From: Pseudomonadales bacterium
Lineage (GTDB): Bacteria; Pseudomonadota; Gammaproteobacteria; Pseudomonadales; Azotimanducaceae
Assembly: GCA_019090615.1 (NCBI GenBank)
Contig: JAHRVQ010000037.1
Location: forward strand, 22,627 to 86,626
Reading direction: 5' to 3'
Length of the DNA stretch: 64,000 nucleotides
The translations under genes were made by a program, and so were the position numbers. This document shows, in pieces, positions 34,791 through 45,222 of this stretch (the stretch's first letter is position 1; the number at the start of each line of letters is the position of its first letter). The notes under the pieces are model-generated. The model was not told the origin of the DNA. It made no database searches and worked only from the letters and a program-made list of their open reading frames with translations.

Positions 34791-35489
34791 TTAAACATAA
34801 CTTGTTGGATCAGCAATGCCCGCTACTCTGAAGCCTTCTCGTCTAATCACACAGCTGTCACAGGCGCCACAGGCCATCCCGTCATCGTTTAATCGATAAC
34901 AGGATACAGTGGCAGAATAATCTATGCCCAACGACAGACCTAGCGCTATGATTTTAGATTTTGGCAAATCAATAAGCGGCGTTTGAATCTTTATGGACTT
35001 CCCTTCAACACCATTTTTTGTAGCCAGGTTGGCCATATTTTCAAAGGCACGAATAAATTCCGGTCTGCAATCAGGGTAACCAGAATAATCTACGGCATTG
35101 ACCCCTATATAGATCTCCCTTGCTTCGATCACTTCCGCATAACCAAGCGCATAAGATAGAAATATAGTATTTCTCGCCGGCACATAAGTCACCGGTATGG
35201 CCGAATCCGCGCCACTTACATTTTCGCCGCCTGGTATATTCACCGGCACATCAATTGTACTATCGGTCAATGCAGAACCGCCAAACTGGCCAATATCGAT
35301 GTTAACCACACGATGACTAGCAGCCCCTAGCTGTGTTGACAGCGCTGCTGCAAATCGCACCTCAGACGAATGTTTCTGCCCATAGGCAAAACTAATACAA
35401 TGACACTCTAGCCCGTCAGCTAGCGCCAGGGCCAGAGTAGTCGCAGAATCTAAGCCCCCGGACAACAATACAACAACTTTTTCAGACAC
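34791..35489 (-). CDS. queC: 7-cyano-7-deazaguanine synthase
   Basis: The 232-residue enzyme converts 7-carboxy-7-deazaguanine to preQ0 with ATP and ammonia in queuosine synthesis. Motifs: PP-loop SGGLDS (10-15) and the C-terminal zinc cysteines [17 protein letters not shown]. It overlaps queE by 8 bp, so the two are translated from one transcript. Confidence 0.96.
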   Translation of the reverse strand: MSEKVVVLLSGGLDSATTLALALADGLECHCISFAYGQKHSSEVRFAAALSTQLGAASHRVVNIDIGQFGGSALTDSTIDVPVNIPGGENVSGADSAIPVTYVPARNTIFLSYALGYAEVIEAREIYIGVNAVDYSGYPDCRPEFIRAFENMANLATKNGVEGKSIKIQTPLIDLPKSKIIALGLSLGIDYSATVSCYRLNDDGMACGACDSCVIRREGFRVAGIADPTSYV

Positions 35490-36126
35490 CTGGCTTATCT
35501 CCCCATAAATACTTATGCAGCTGGACTTGAAGCCGAACTAACAACCGATCTTGAATAATCCAGTCGGCAAGCTGTGTTGTATCAAGCTCTCCATGACTGG
35601 CTGAAAATAACACCTCACCAACCCGCTCTATAAGGTCGTATTCATCCAGTTTAAATCGGGCCCATTCGTAATCCTGCTGATTACATAGAACAAACTTTAT
35701 CTGGTCCTTAGAACCAAGCAATTCCACATTTGCGTATCGATTCTTTGCAACTTCACCCGATTCAGGGGCTTTCAAATCCATCACAATGGAGACCCGCTCA
35801 TCGACTGCCTCTATATCCATTGAGCCACTGGTTTCAAGCGATACCAGATATCCTTCATTACACAAGGCAGTTAAAAGCGTCAGGCATTCTCGCTGTGCCA
35901 GCGGCTCGCCACCCGTGACCGTTATATATCTGGGTTTATAGCTCGCTACCTTGGTCATAATTTTCTGTAACGTCTGGATTTCGCCACCACTAAAAGCATA
36001 AGCTGTATCACAATAAGAACAGCGTAGCGGACAGCCTGTCAGGCGTATAAAAACTGTCGGCAGGCCTACAGTTTTAGCCTCTCCTTGCAGAGAATAAAAA
36101 ATTTCAGTAATACGCAGATTAGTCAT
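35482..36126 (-). CDS. queE: 7-carboxy-7-deazaguanine synthase (radical SAM)
   Basis: About 214 residues from [16 protein letters not shown]. The radical-SAM motif is CX3CX2C (C-PLR-C-SY-C), followed by VTGGEPLAQ. QueE performs the ring contraction making 7-carboxy-7-deazaguanine. An upstream in-frame start at 36174 adds 16 residues with no family likeness, so 36126 is preferred. Confidence 0.93.
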   Translation of the reverse strand: MTNLRITEIFYSLQGEAKTVGLPTVFIRLTGCPLRCSYCDTAYAFSGGEIQTLQKIMTKVASYKPRYITVTGGEPLAQRECLTLLTALCNEGYLVSLETSGSMDIEAVDERVSIVMDLKAPESGEVAKNRYANVELLGSKDQIKFVLCNQQDYEWARFKLDEYDLIERVGEVLFSASHGELDTTQLADWIIQDRLLVRLQVQLHKYLWGDKPGV

Positions 36127-36252
36127 AGGGGCAACATAATAACGGCAAAATAAGAAACAAATACTATCGGCCAAGTCCAGCTTTTTACTAACATAGACTT
36201 ATTACCAATAGCTTAGTGCTGAACTGAAGGAATTAAAATACCCGTCGAACCT

Positions 36253-36274
36253 GATGGGCAAACGATGGGCAAAC
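36253..36274. repeat. 11-bp direct duplication
   Basis: GATGGGCAAAC twice in a row in the 240-bp space between queE and cpoB, which is otherwise featureless. Confidence 0.75.
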
Positions 36275-36415
36275 AATGTTCTACATAGGACCATAATTTA
36301 TAGAGAACGGCGATCGAGATAGAGCGACGATAGAAAAAGAATCACGATGAAAATGGAACAATGCCCTGACTGGGCCTGCGTTCGAAGATAGTCCGAGCTT
36401 CAGATCAACCTGATT

Positions 36416-37495
36416 TCAACTACACGCACCGACCTTTTCTCTTAAATAGGACTCTGCCAACTTAGCTACCGTCCTACCTCTCTGGGCCTGTATAACCTGA
36501 TCAAGATACTCGATAGAACGCTTACAATCCCCCATCAAATGATAAACTTTACCCAACTTAAATGCAGCATCAGGCGCTTTATGGCTATCAGGAAAAGATT
36601 TTAACACCTGCGACAATGCCTGACGGGCTTTCTCATAATCTGGTTTCGGTTTCGCAGCAAATACCTCGCCCAACCAATAGTAAGCATTAGGTGCATACGT
36701 GCTATCAGGATATCGACTAATCACTGTTTGTAATTGCAATATTGCCGACTCGTACTGACGATTTCGAATCGAATTGACGGCTTCTTCATACAACAATTTA
36801 TCTGCCTCTACCGCCTTATTAATATCCTCCGTTTCAGCCTCAGTAGTTTTGACATCATTACCATGTCGAAGCAGCTGCAATCGGCCATCCAGCTCCAGAT
36901 ACCTATCTTCCTGAGTAGCTTGCATTCTGGATAGTTTATAGGCCAACTCTTCAACTAAACCCCTTAGTACCAAAACCTCCTGGGTTAATACCTGCATTTG
37001 AAAGAACTGTTCACCAGCAGGTACCTGGGCCGTACCTATTTGAAGACCATTTTTCCGGGTTTGAAATTCTACAATATTGTCTTTGCTGATACTTTCACCT
37101 GGCTCATGCTTTTGCACAGTATCCTGCTCAAGCGAAAGACGGCGGCCTAACGGCTCCTCAATTGGCGGTCGGAAAGGCAAATCACCGGTACTGGTAATAT
37201 TATCTATCTTTTTATTCTTATCTCCAGAGGCCCTGTTGAGGTTTTCTGGACGAGCATCTGCCTGCTCAACTAATAGACTTTCTACTAACACCGGGTTTGA
37301 TACAGAATCCGTCTCAGCAATCATCTCTGATACTAAAGGAGGGGCATAAACACAGGTAACTATAAGCATAGTAGCGCAAGATAACTTATCAAAACCTCCC
37401 ATCAGCCGTCGCATTATGTGCCATGCACGGCTATTTACTTGTACGGAATTTAAAACACAGATGTTCAAAGCTATTGGGCTCACTACAACCTTCAT
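36416..37495 (-). CDS. cpoB: Tol-Pal cell-division coordinator CpoB (YbgF)
   Basis: A periplasmic protein with an N-terminal coiled-coil trimerisation region (near MQVLTQEVLVLRGLVEEL) and C-terminal TPR repeats (AVNSIRNRQYESAILQLQ, then YAPNAYYWLGEVFAAKP and similar). CpoB links Tol-Pal to PBP1b during septation. The start is uncertain: the first 27 residues do not look like a signal peptide, and MRRLMGGFDKL (37414) before a hydrophobic stretch is a better one. It is directly downstream of pal (21 bp). Confidence 0.88.
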   Translation of the reverse strand: MKVVVSPIALNICVLNSVQVNSRAWHIMRRLMGGFDKLSCATMLIVTCVYAPPLVSEMIAETDSVSNPVLVESLLVEQADARPENLNRASGDKNKKIDNITSTGDLPFRPPIEEPLGRRLSLEQDTVQKHEPGESISKDNIVEFQTRKNGLQIGTAQVPAGEQFFQMQVLTQEVLVLRGLVEELAYKLSRMQATQEDRYLELDGRLQLLRHGNDVKTTEAETEDINKAVEADKLLYEEAVNSIRNRQYESAILQLQTVISRYPDSTYAPNAYYWLGEVFAAKPKPDYEKARQALSQVLKSFPDSHKAPDAAFKLGKVYHLMGDCKRSIEYLDQVIQAQRGRTVAKLAESYLREKVGACS

Positions 37496-37516
37496 CTAGT
37501 TATTGTTAGACAGCAT

Positions 37517-38092
37517 TTATTGTCGATATTTAAATTCAACTCTGCGGTTTTTCGCCCATGCACTTTCTCCCGTTCCCAAATCTGCAGGTTTTTCTTCACC
37601 TAAACTAACCACCTCAACCTGCCGGCGAGAAACACCTTGTGCAACCAAATAAGCTCTGACTGCGTTACCACGGCGTTCGCCCAACGCAAGATTGTATTCT
37701 CGAGTACCTCGTTGATCTGCATGACCTTCCAGCCTAACCCTATAAGACCGGTTCTCTTTCAGCGTTGTAGCATGCTTATCAAGCTCTTCATGACCAAGTC
37801 GTTTAACAATTGCCTGGTCAAAATCGAAGTAAAAAACGCCACTCAACGTTTCTTCCTTATTCTCATCAAATTCATCAAATATTGTGATATCACCGGTAAC
37901 AGAATTAATACTGGGCGGTCTTTTAACCGTCATGTTCGACGATGTGTCCTCTATTGCTGCCGACCCAGAACTTGTATCCGTGTCCAGGGGAGTGACTTCA
38001 GCCGTGCCTTCAGGGCTATCAGTTTTACAGCCAGCCAACAACAAGCCTGCTAGTGTAATAATCAAAAGTCCGCGAATTCCTGTATTTCCCAT
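37517..38092 (-). CDS. pal: peptidoglycan-associated lipoprotein Pal
   Basis: The 191-residue outer-membrane lipoprotein has lipobox LLAGC (Cys22) and an OmpA-like peptidoglycan-binding domain with LEGHADQRGTREYNLALGERR. Start: ATG at 38092 with AGGAG seven bases upstream, rather than the TTG two codons earlier. It works with TolB and the TolQRA motor. Confidence 0.96.
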   Translation of the reverse strand: MGNTGIRGLLIITLAGLLLAGCKTDSPEGTAEVTPLDTDTSSGSAAIEDTSSNMTVKRPPSINSVTGDITIFDEFDENKEETLSGVFYFDFDQAIVKRLGHEELDKHATTLKENRSYRVRLEGHADQRGTREYNLALGERRGNAVRAYLVAQGVSRRQVEVVSLGEEKPADLGTGESAWAKNRRVEFKYRQ

Positions 38093-38400
38093 TATCAACT
38101 CCTATCTACATGCCAAAACAGATTAAAACACAAAATTATTAGTAAAAATAATCCAACGTTAAGCCACATTCAAAATGTAAGGCTACAACTAATATACGGG
38201 GCTACAGCTAAAAATATGGGCTACGGCCAAAACCTAACGTCTACCTTATACAATTATACCAACTCTTTCCTGCACTCAAAATATACTTATCAAAGGACTA
38301 ATCAATGACATAATCAGTCTGATTCACAGGGGGTAAATCACGCTATAGTATAAAATTTATACTACAGAATTTATGCCACCTAACATTCATCTTTATTCAA
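38093..38400. other. intergenic region pal-tolB, about 308 bp
   Basis: It contains three degenerate 19-bp tandem units starting GGCTAC at 38181, 38200 and 38219 and is otherwise AT-rich. In most Proteobacteria tolB and pal are closer, so pal may have its own promoter here. Confidence 0.55.
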
Positions 38401-39759
38401 CTATCTACCTGCACGGGGGATAAATGTTTTACGCTTTTTTGGCGACCAGGCAGGCTCCCGAACATCGCCATCACTTGAGGGCAAATTAAACTTCACCCTT
38501 CCGTCAATTGAAACTGCAGCGAGTATACCCTCTCCCCCTACTTGAGTCGCGTAAATTAACATACTTCCGTTAGGCGCGATACTCGGGGATTCATCCAGGA
38601 AGGTCTCAGTTAATATACTCAAATCCCCACGATTTAAATCCAGCATAGCAATATGAAACACGCCATTTCGGCGATGCACCATCACCAGACCACTACCATC
38701 CGGTAAAAGGCTTGCCCGGGCATTATAATCTCCCTCAAAGGTTAACCGCTCAACGGACAAATCATCCAGGAACGTTTGATAGATTTGCGGCTTACCACCG
38801 CGATTACTGGTGAACACTATAGCTTGACCGTCCTTTTTCCAGGATGGTTCCGTATCGATGCCATAATGACGAGTAATTCGTCTTAGCCGTCGGCTTTCAA
38901 GGTTCAATATATAAATATCTGGATTACCGTCTTTTGACAGCACCATCGCCAGATCTTTACCGTCAGGCGAAAATGCTGGAGCACTATTCAAACCAGCAAA
39001 ATTGGTTACCATCTGTCGCTGGCCGCTGACCAGATCACTAACGAATATTGCGGGTTTACCGTCATTTTCAAAGGAAACGTAAGCAATCTTTTCTCCGTCA
39101 GCAGACCAGGTCGCAGACAAAATGGGCTCATCGGACTGCAAAATCGATTCAACTCGACGACCATCGGCATCCGCAATATTGAGTGAATACTGTCGCGAAT
39201 TGAGCTCTCCTTTGGCGGTAACGTACATAATTCTGGTTGAAAATGCCCCCTCTATGCCCGTTAGCTGCTTGAACACACTATCACTAACATAATGTGCCAT
39301 ATCACGTAATTCGTTCCGTGAACCCTGAATGACGGTTGAAATTTCTACTGCCTGCTTATAGACGTTATACAATTCAAAATGTAATTGCAGCGGGCTATCC
39401 GGACTTTTATCTATCGGTTGCAAATAACCAAGCACCACATATTCCACTTTTAGTAAACGCCAGTCCCTAACAAATACATCTTCGGATTTTGAAGGAAGAC
39501 TCAACATCTGACCGGTCGGAAGCGTTTGAAACCTTCCGCTTAGGGTCAAATCGAAATCTATAATCTCGGTAACGTCGGTATCCAGACGTCCCCTGCCACG
39601 ATATACAAATGGCACCACTGCCACTCTTACAGCATTGTCGATGCCTTCTGTAACAACAATTCTTAGATCTGCACTAACCCCTGGAACGCTCACTAATTTA
39701 ACTAAAAACGCCGCAAAAATGACGCTGCGCAATATTCTGACCACATTACTCACTTTCAT
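38401..39759 (-). CDS. tolB: Tol-Pal periplasmic protein TolB
   Basis: A 452-residue protein with a signal peptide (cleavage after VSA near residue 30), an N-terminal domain and a six-bladed beta-propeller with repeated SPDGKDLAMV-, SADGEKIAYV- and APNGSMLIYA-type blocks. It shuttles between TolA and Pal. Full length for the family. Confidence 0.95.
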   Translation of the reverse strand: MKVSNVVRILRSVIFAAFLVKLVSVPGVSADLRIVVTEGIDNAVRVAVVPFVYRGRGRLDTDVTEIIDFDLTLSGRFQTLPTGQMLSLPSKSEDVFVRDWRLLKVEYVVLGYLQPIDKSPDSPLQLHFELYNVYKQAVEISTVIQGSRNELRDMAHYVSDSVFKQLTGIEGAFSTRIMYVTAKGELNSRQYSLNIADADGRRVESILQSDEPILSATWSADGEKIAYVSFENDGKPAIFVSDLVSGQRQMVTNFAGLNSAPAFSPDGKDLAMVLSKDGNPDIYILNLESRRLRRITRHYGIDTEPSWKKDGQAIVFTSNRGGKPQIYQTFLDDLSVERLTFEGDYNARASLLPDGSGLVMVHRRNGVFHIAMLDLNRGDLSILTETFLDESPSIAPNGSMLIYATQVGGEGILAAVSIDGRVKFNLPSSDGDVREPAWSPKKRKTFIPRAGR

Positions 39760-39974
39760 CTATCACCAACATCAATCATTAGGGTTTTTCAATTATTTTG
39801 CAGAAATATTTGCAACGACTTTTTGGTCCACTCGATGCCCAAATTTAAAGCCTGTACCAGGGTCCAGATATACCGCGCCCCAACCCGGGCCATTTTAGTT
39901 AAATAAACGCGACTAAGAAATCTCTGATTAAAATCTAACTTTTACAGACTGCCAGGTAGACCGGCGGCTTCAAT
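39760..39974. other. tolA-tolB intergenic spacer, 215 bp
   Basis: A longer spacer than usual for this pair. No gene is evident; a GC-rich stretch around 39860-39895 (GGCCCGGG-like) has no recognised role. Confidence 0.4.
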
Positions 39975-40763
39975 TTATAATCTCAAATCATCAGGCCGGA
40001 ATAACACTTCAAATTGGCGAAAATTACGATCGAACTGTCGTGCCTTAGCCGGCACGATAAATAGCCTCGCCTTTCGTACCGCCAACATCGCTGATTGATC
40101 AAAAGCATCATTCGAACTCGATTCCAAAATTGTGACATTTACCACTTCGCCGGTAGGCACAAGAAAAACCCTCAACAAGGCCTGCATACCATTTCTTGCA
40201 CTCGGGGGCCTGGACCAGTTTTGAATAATTTTCCGTTGAATTTGTGCGACAAAGGCTTTTGCCTTCTCATCGTCTGTTATAGCAACTATGCCAATTTGTT
40301 CTGCCTCAATTTCTAATCCGAGCGCATCTTCCCATTCTTTTCTTTGCTGATTTTTCAATGCTTGCTGTTTTGCTAGTTGCGCCTTGTCTACGTCATCGAC
40401 AGACGACGAGCGATCTAATTGCTGCTCTGCTAACGCTTTTTGCGCTGCCTCAGCTGCCTTCATCTTTTTCAATGCTTCAGCTTTAATCTGCTCCCGATTT
40501 ATCCTCGCCAGATTATCAGCCTGTAATTTTGCTTTTTGCGCCTGGCGCCGAATTGCAGCCTGCTGGTTTTTTTCCAATTGACGCTTTTTCTCCGCCTTGA
40601 TCGGGTTTTCATGGATTACTCTGGCCGGCAGCGCATAAATCTTATCGATTTTAACGGTATCCGGTTCTGTGTTGTGCCAGTTAGTGAGGAGCAAAAACAC
40701 CACCAAACCATGAACAGCAGCGGCTAATAAACAAGCCAGGATATTAGGCGCAGTAAAATTCAT
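39975..40763 (-). CDS. tolA: Tol-Pal inner-membrane linker TolA
   Basis: The 262-residue protein has a single N-terminal membrane anchor (9-27), a lysine/alanine/glutamine-rich helical domain (55-150: EKKRQLEKNQQAAIRRQAQK and following) and the C-terminal TolA domain (WSRPPSARNGMQALLRV). It is shorter than E. coli TolA (421), as in Pseudomonas relatives. It starts 4 bp after tolR. Confidence 0.93.
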   Translation of the reverse strand: MNFTAPNILACLLAAAVHGLVVFLLLTNWHNTEPDTVKIDKIYALPARVIHENPIKAEKKRQLEKNQQAAIRRQAQKAKLQADNLARINREQIKAEALKKMKAAEAAQKALAEQQLDRSSSVDDVDKAQLAKQQALKNQQRKEWEDALGLEIEAEQIGIVAITDDEKAKAFVAQIQRKIIQNWSRPPSARNGMQALLRVFLVPTGEVVNVTILESSSNDAFDQSAMLAVRKARLFIVPAKARQFDRNFRQFEVLFRPDDLRL

Positions 40764-40767
40764 CAGC

Positions 40768-41184
40768 TTAACCAGCAGGTGGTTGAGTAATCAGCGCGAC
40801 ACTCTCAGCACCCGCTAACTGCAGCACATTCATAATTTTTATTATGACGCCATAGCGAAGACTTTCATCGCCCTCAACTAGCACTTTGATGCCAGGGTTT
40901 GCAGAGATAATCTGTTTCGCTTTGACCGCAATCATATCCAGCCCCATCGGCTGTTCTTTCTCACCAACATTCATAAAATACTGGTTCTCGGCATCGACCG
41001 TAACAATGATCATAACGTCGTCAACTTTTATTGACCCACCCACCGCTTCGGGCAATTTAACCTTGATACCCTGAGACATCAGTGGTGCAGCCACCATAAA
41101 AATCACCAGCAATACCAACATGACATCAATATACGGCACCACATTGATTTCTGCCATTGGCCTACGTCGTTTTGTCCTGGCCAT
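40768..41184 (-). CDS. tolR: Tol-Pal motor subunit TolR
   Basis: The 138-residue ExbD/TolR protein opens RRPMAEINVVPYIDVMLVLLVIFMV; the Asp in YIDVMLVLL is the proton-path residue. One membrane pass, periplasmic C-domain. It forms the TolQR motor with the preceding gene. Confidence 0.95.
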   Translation of the reverse strand: MARTKRRRPMAEINVVPYIDVMLVLLVIFMVAAPLMSQGIKVKLPEAVGGSIKVDDVMIIVTVDAENQYFMNVGEKEQPMGLDMIAVKAKQIISANPGIKVLVEGDESLRYGVIIKIMNVLQLAGAESVALITQPPAG

Positions 41185-41198
41185 CTGAATTCCCGAAT

Positions 41199-41876
41199 TT
41201 AGGCGTGTATAGCGCGATGAAGGATGCCGCTGAGCTCATCTGTAAATGACTCAAAACGATTCATGATAATTTCAACCTGAGCAGAAAACCGGTTATAGGC
41301 CATCACTGCGGGAATCGCTGCAAACAACCCCATGGCAGTAGCAATTAATGCTTCAGAAATGCCTGGCGCGACAATCGACAAACTCGCCTGCTCAACAGTC
41401 GCGAGACTCCGGAACGAATTCATAATGCCCCATACAGTACCGAACAAACCAATATAGGGACTGGTTGAGCCAACCGTTGCAAGGAATGAGAGACTGGTTT
41501 CCAGTCGCTCTTCTTCTTTAGAAACAGCAACCCGCATGGCACGTTGAACATTTTGCATTACATGTTCTGCATCGGCGCCATCTTGTTTTCGCAGTCGGCT
41601 GAATTCCTTAAAACCAGCTGAAAATATATGCTCCATGCCAATGCGATCGCCTTCCGTAGCTTCGAGTTCGGTATATAATTGACGCAGATCTTTACCCGAC
41701 CAAAATTCATTTTCAAATTCAACCGCCTCCCGCTTGATACTGGATAAGGTAAAAAACCGCTGGAAAATCATTATCCACGATATAAAAGAGCCAAGCAGCA
41801 AAATAGCCATGACCACCTGAACCACCAAAGTGGCATTGAGCATGAGCTCCAAAATTGATAATTGTTCGTTCAACAA
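41199..41876 (-). CDS. tolQ: Tol-Pal motor subunit TolQ (TTG start)
   Basis: A 225-residue ExbB/TolQ protein with three membrane segments and the conserved LATVGSTSPYIGLFGTVWGIMN block. The frame opens with TTG TTG AAC behind AGAGAGGG, so translation starts at TTG; no suitable ATG precedes it. ybgC, normally just upstream of tolQ, is absent: ruvB lies 120 bp away. Confidence 0.93.
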   Translation of the reverse strand: MLNEQLSILELMLNATLVVQVVMAILLLGSFISWIMIFQRFFTLSSIKREAVEFENEFWSGKDLRQLYTELEATEGDRIGMEHIFSAGFKEFSRLRKQDGADAEHVMQNVQRAMRVAVSKEEERLETSLSFLATVGSTSPYIGLFGTVWGIMNSFRSLATVEQASLSIVAPGISEALIATAMGLFAAIPAVMAYNRFSAQVEIIMNRFESFTDELSGILHRAIHA

Positions 41877-41996
41877 AACCCTCTCTTATGTGAATAATTC
41901 ACCTGATGAACAGCAAACTGCCTGCTATATTGCTTAAATCTGTTAATAAGTCAGCCTGAAAAAATCAGCCTGCTGGTAAGTTGCCGCTAAATGAAC

Positions 41997-43031
41997 TTAT
42001 GGATCCTGCTCCAACTCGCTACTTCCATCGCTGGGCGGTTTTAAGCCAAAATGTAAATATGCGTGTCGGGTGGCTATACGCCCTCTTGGAGTACGCATCA
42101 GAAAACCCTGCTGAATCAAATAGGGCTCATACACATCCTCGATGGTATCTCGCTCTTCGCCAATGGCCGCGGCAATATTATCGATCCCCACAGGTCCACC
42201 ATCAAATTTTTCAATCATTACCATCAATAACCGCCGATCCATATGTTCAAAGCCATTTTCATCAACCTTAAGCATATTCAGCGCTTGACTGGCGGTATTC
42301 GCTTCAATCTGACCGTCAGCTTTCACCTCAACATAATCTCGGACACGGCGCAACAACCGATTAGCGATCCTTGGCGTACCTCGCGCACGCCGAGCAACTT
42401 CATGTGCGCCCTCGGCATCACAACTGACCCCTAATAAACTCGCTGAACGAATAACGATACGTGTCAAATCCTTAACTGTATAAAATTCCAGACGCTGCAC
42501 GATACCAAATCGATCCCGCAACGGGGAAGTCAACAAACCGGTCCGAGTGGTTGCGCCCACCAGGGTAAATTGTGGTAAATCAATTTTAATACTTCTGGCG
42601 GCTGGACCTTCACCAATGATGATATCTACCTGGTAATCCTCCATTGCAGGATACAGGACCTCCTCAACGGCTGGCGTAAGCCGATGAATTTCATCGATGA
42701 ACAACACATCGCCTTCTTCCAGACTGGTCAACGCTGCAACCAAATCACCCTTTTTTTCTATTACAGGGCCAGAGGTAGATCGAATTTGTCCGCCCATTTC
42801 ATTAGCAATGATATTTGCCAAAGTAGTTTTACCCAGTCCTGGGGGACCAAATATTAAAGTATGGTCAAGTGATTCTCGGCGCTTTTTTGCCGCGGCGATA
42901 AAAATCCCCATCTGCTCACTCACTTGCGGCTGACCAATATATTCGGCAAAAGTCCGAGGTCTAATAGCCCAGTCCTGGGAGGACTCTACAGGCGTGGTTT
43001 CAGGGCTAACCAGCCGATCAGATTCAATCAT
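41997..43031 (-). CDS. ruvB: Holliday-junction branch-migration ATPase RuvB
   Basis: A 344-residue AAA+ motor with Walker A GPPGLGKT (62-69), FIDEIHRL (Walker B) and the C-terminal winged helix ([13 protein letters not shown]). It works with RuvA on junctions in recombination repair. No LexA box was seen upstream of the ruv genes, unlike in E. coli. Confidence 0.96.
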   Translation of the reverse strand: MIESDRLVSPETTPVESSQDWAIRPRTFAEYIGQPQVSEQMGIFIAAAKKRRESLDHTLIFGPPGLGKTTLANIIANEMGGQIRSTSGPVIEKKGDLVAALTSLEEGDVLFIDEIHRLTPAVEEVLYPAMEDYQVDIIIGEGPAARSIKIDLPQFTLVGATTRTGLLTSPLRDRFGIVQRLEFYTVKDLTRIVIRSASLLGVSCDAEGAHEVARRARGTPRIANRLLRRVRDYVEVKADGQIEANTASQALNMLKVDENGFEHMDRRLLMVMIEKFDGGPVGIDNIAAAIGEERDTIEDVYEPYLIQQGFLMRTPRGRIATRHAYLHFGLKPPSDGSSELEQDP

Positions 43032-43228
43032 ATAAACTCATGGAGGACTTTTTTTTGCAGCATAGGTGAAGTTTGCCATAAATAGACCTGGGTTTGTAAA
43101 CCCACAACAATTAAATCCTCTTGGCTAAAGCCAACCAATCAATGCAGCGCGTACCGCTGTGTTCAATAGCTGCGTATAGCCCTCAGTTATAAAATTTAAT
43201 GATGAATGTGGCGTGAAAAACTAGCCCG

Positions 43229-43813
43229 TCAGGACAGCGCTTTTAAACCTTGTTTAATTAGATCCGCAACGCTCTGATCATTTGTTTCAAGCTTAGCCAG
43301 CACCCGCGCTGCTTCCTGAGGTTTATACCCTAAGCCAATTAATGCCGCCTCGGCATCGGCTATATTGTTAGTCGCAACGGCCAACATATTCTGTTGAAGA
43401 TCCTGATCCATCTTAGGCAATCGATCCTTCATTTCCACAATGAGCCTTTCCGCCGTTTTTTTGCCTACACCCGGTAAAGCCACTAGCCCATTGACATCCT
43501 TATTTAATACGCTTTGCGCAAAAGTAATGCAATCCATGCCGGATAATATTGCAACCGCCAATTTAGGACCAACGCCATTTACTTTGATCAATGAACGAAA
43601 TAAATCGCGCTCATTCAAACTATAAAAACCATATAATAACTGTGCATCTTCACGCACAATCATTTGAATATGCAGTACCACCTGTTGATTTAAGCCTTCG
43701 AACTGGCTCGCTGTAGACAACGGCACTTCAACCTCATATCCAATACCGTTGGCTTCGATTAACACCATACCAGACATGATTTCTATCAATTCACCGCGAA
43801 TCCTGCCTATCAT
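43229..43813 (-). CDS. ruvA: Holliday-junction-binding protein RuvA
   Basis: A 194-residue protein starting MIGRIRGEL, with the helix-hairpin-helix repeats (LIKVNGVGPKLAVAIL and LVALPGVGKKTAERL) that grip the junction. The ATG at 43813 overlaps the ruvC stop by one base (TGATG); the TTG one codon earlier is not needed. Confidence 0.95.
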   Translation of the reverse strand: MIGRIRGELIEIMSGMVLIEANGIGYEVEVPLSTASQFEGLNQQVVLHIQMIVREDAQLLYGFYSLNERDLFRSLIKVNGVGPKLAVAILSGMDCITFAQSVLNKDVNGLVALPGVGKKTAERLIVEMKDRLPKMDQDLQQNMLAVATNNIADAEAALIGLGYKPQEAARVLAKLETNDQSVADLIKQGLKALS

Positions 43814-44343
43814 CAATCCGTTCCTACAAATCGGCCACGCCTAAATCGATTAGCACCGCTAATACGCACCATATTCGCGGTGGTATTGATATGACAGATT
43901 GCTATCGCCAGTGCATCTGCCGCATCTGCCTGAGGTTTTGCCGGCAACTTCAGTAGTGTCTGCACCATATGCTGTACCTGATCTTTTTTTGCCGAGCCTT
44001 TGCCAACCACGGCCTGTTTTACCTTACGCGCTTCGTATTCATAAATCGGCAACCCCTTATTCACTCCAGCAACCATGGCAACCCCACGGGCATGACCTAA
44101 CTTAAGTGAAGATTCGGCGCTACGTGCCATGAATATTTTTTCAATCGCAAATTCAACGGGGTTAAATTGCTCAATTATCTCTTCAACACCCGCGTAAATT
44201 TCTTTTAATCTATGTGCCAACGAAGCCTTTTCATCGGTTCTAATACAGCCACTGCCGATATATTTCTGATTCGACCCTAGTACCTCTATCACACCAAAAC
44301 CCGTGATACGCGAACCGGGATCAATACCTAATATTATGGCCAT
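43813..44343 (-). CDS. ruvC: Holliday-junction resolvase RuvC
   Basis: The 176-residue nuclease opens with [17 protein letters not shown], carrying the first catalytic Asp (D8), and has the family blocks AIEKIFMA and [14 protein letters not shown] with further acidic catalytic residues. It is coupled to ruvA by the one-base overlap. Confidence 0.95.
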   Translation of the reverse strand: MAIILGIDPGSRITGFGVIEVLGSNQKYIGSGCIRTDEKASLAHRLKEIYAGVEEIIEQFNPVEFAIEKIFMARSAESSLKLGHARGVAMVAGVNKGLPIYEYEARKVKQAVVGKGSAKKDQVQHMVQTLLKLPAKPQADAADALAIAICHINTTANMVRISGANRFRRGRFVGTD

Positions 44344-44423
44344 AAGTTATTATATCTGATTACCGTTATTCAATACCTGACCCCAGCTATAGCCTTATTA
44401 TTGAAACTCTTTATAAAATAAAA

Positions 44424-44496
44424 CCGCTGAGGGCTGTTTATCCCGCTGATGGCTCTTTATCCCGCTGATGGCTCTTTATCCCGCTGATGGCTCTGG
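44424..44496. repeat. 19-bp tandem repeat, 3.8 copies, at the end of yebC (dispersed core family)
   Basis: CCGCTGAGGGCTGTTTATC, then CCGCTGATGGCTCTTTATC twice and a partial fourth. The yebC stop codon (44476) is inside the third unit, so residues EPSAG at the YebC C-terminus come from the repeat. The core is the same as at 63 kb and 23 kb. Confidence 0.93.
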
Positions 44497-45213
44497 AAAA
44501 TTTGCATTGGTATAGACATTTTGCACATCATCCAGGTCTTCCAGCATATCCAGTAATTTGAGCAGCTTCTCGCTGGTTACTTCATCCAGGTCATTATAAG
44601 TTTGCGGGATCATAGCAATTTCAGCATTTTCAAGCGCCACACCACTCACTTGTACCGCTTCCTTCACCGCTAAAAAATCTTCCGCACTGGTAATTACTTC
44701 GATACTACCATCGTCAGCAGACTCAACATCCTCCGCACCAGCATCAATTGCCAATTCCATAATGGTTTCTTCATCGGCACCCGGCGCTAAATGGATCTGT
44801 CCCTTTTTATCGAACAGGTATGCGACAGACCCTGAAGTGCCCAGATTACCGCCAAGTCGATCAAAAGCATGCCGAACTTCCGCGACGGTTCGATTTTTAT
44901 TATCCGTCACCGTCTCAACCAGCACTGCAACGCCACCCGGCCCATAACCCTCATAGGTCAAACTGGACAAATCTGAACCATCCAGGCCACCCGCTCCTCT
45001 TTGAATAGCGCGCTCCATGGTATCTTTTGGCATCTGCGCTGACTTTGCCTTATCTACTACCGTACGCAGAGAAGGATTATCATCCACATTACCGCCGCCG
45101 TCCCTGGCAGCGATGGTGAGTTCTCGGATAATTTTGGTAAATATCTTACCTCGCTTGGCATCCTGACCCGCTTTACGGTGCTTGATATTGCTCCATTTAC
45201 TATGACCGGCCAT
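44476..45213 (-). CDS. yebC: YebC/PmpR-family regulator
   Basis: A 245-residue protein starting [25 protein letters not shown], with the three-domain TACO1/YebC signature ([14 protein letters not shown]). YebC proteins help ribosomes through proline-rich stretches and were also described as DNA-binding regulators. Its last residues are encoded by the tandem repeat. It lies between aspS and ruvC as in most gammaproteobacteria. Confidence 0.95.
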   Translation of the reverse strand: MAGHSKWSNIKHRKAGQDAKRGKIFTKIIRELTIAARDGGGNVDDNPSLRTVVDKAKSAQMPKDTMERAIQRGAGGLDGSDLSSLTYEGYGPGGVAVLVETVTDNKNRTVAEVRHAFDRLGGNLGTSGSVAYLFDKKGQIHLAPGADEETIMELAIDAGAEDVESADDGSIEVITSAEDFLAVKEAVQVSGVALENAEIAMIPQTYNDLDEVTSEKLLKLLDMLEDLDDVQNVYTNANFPEPSAG

Positions 45214-45222
45214 GTTCTCCCT

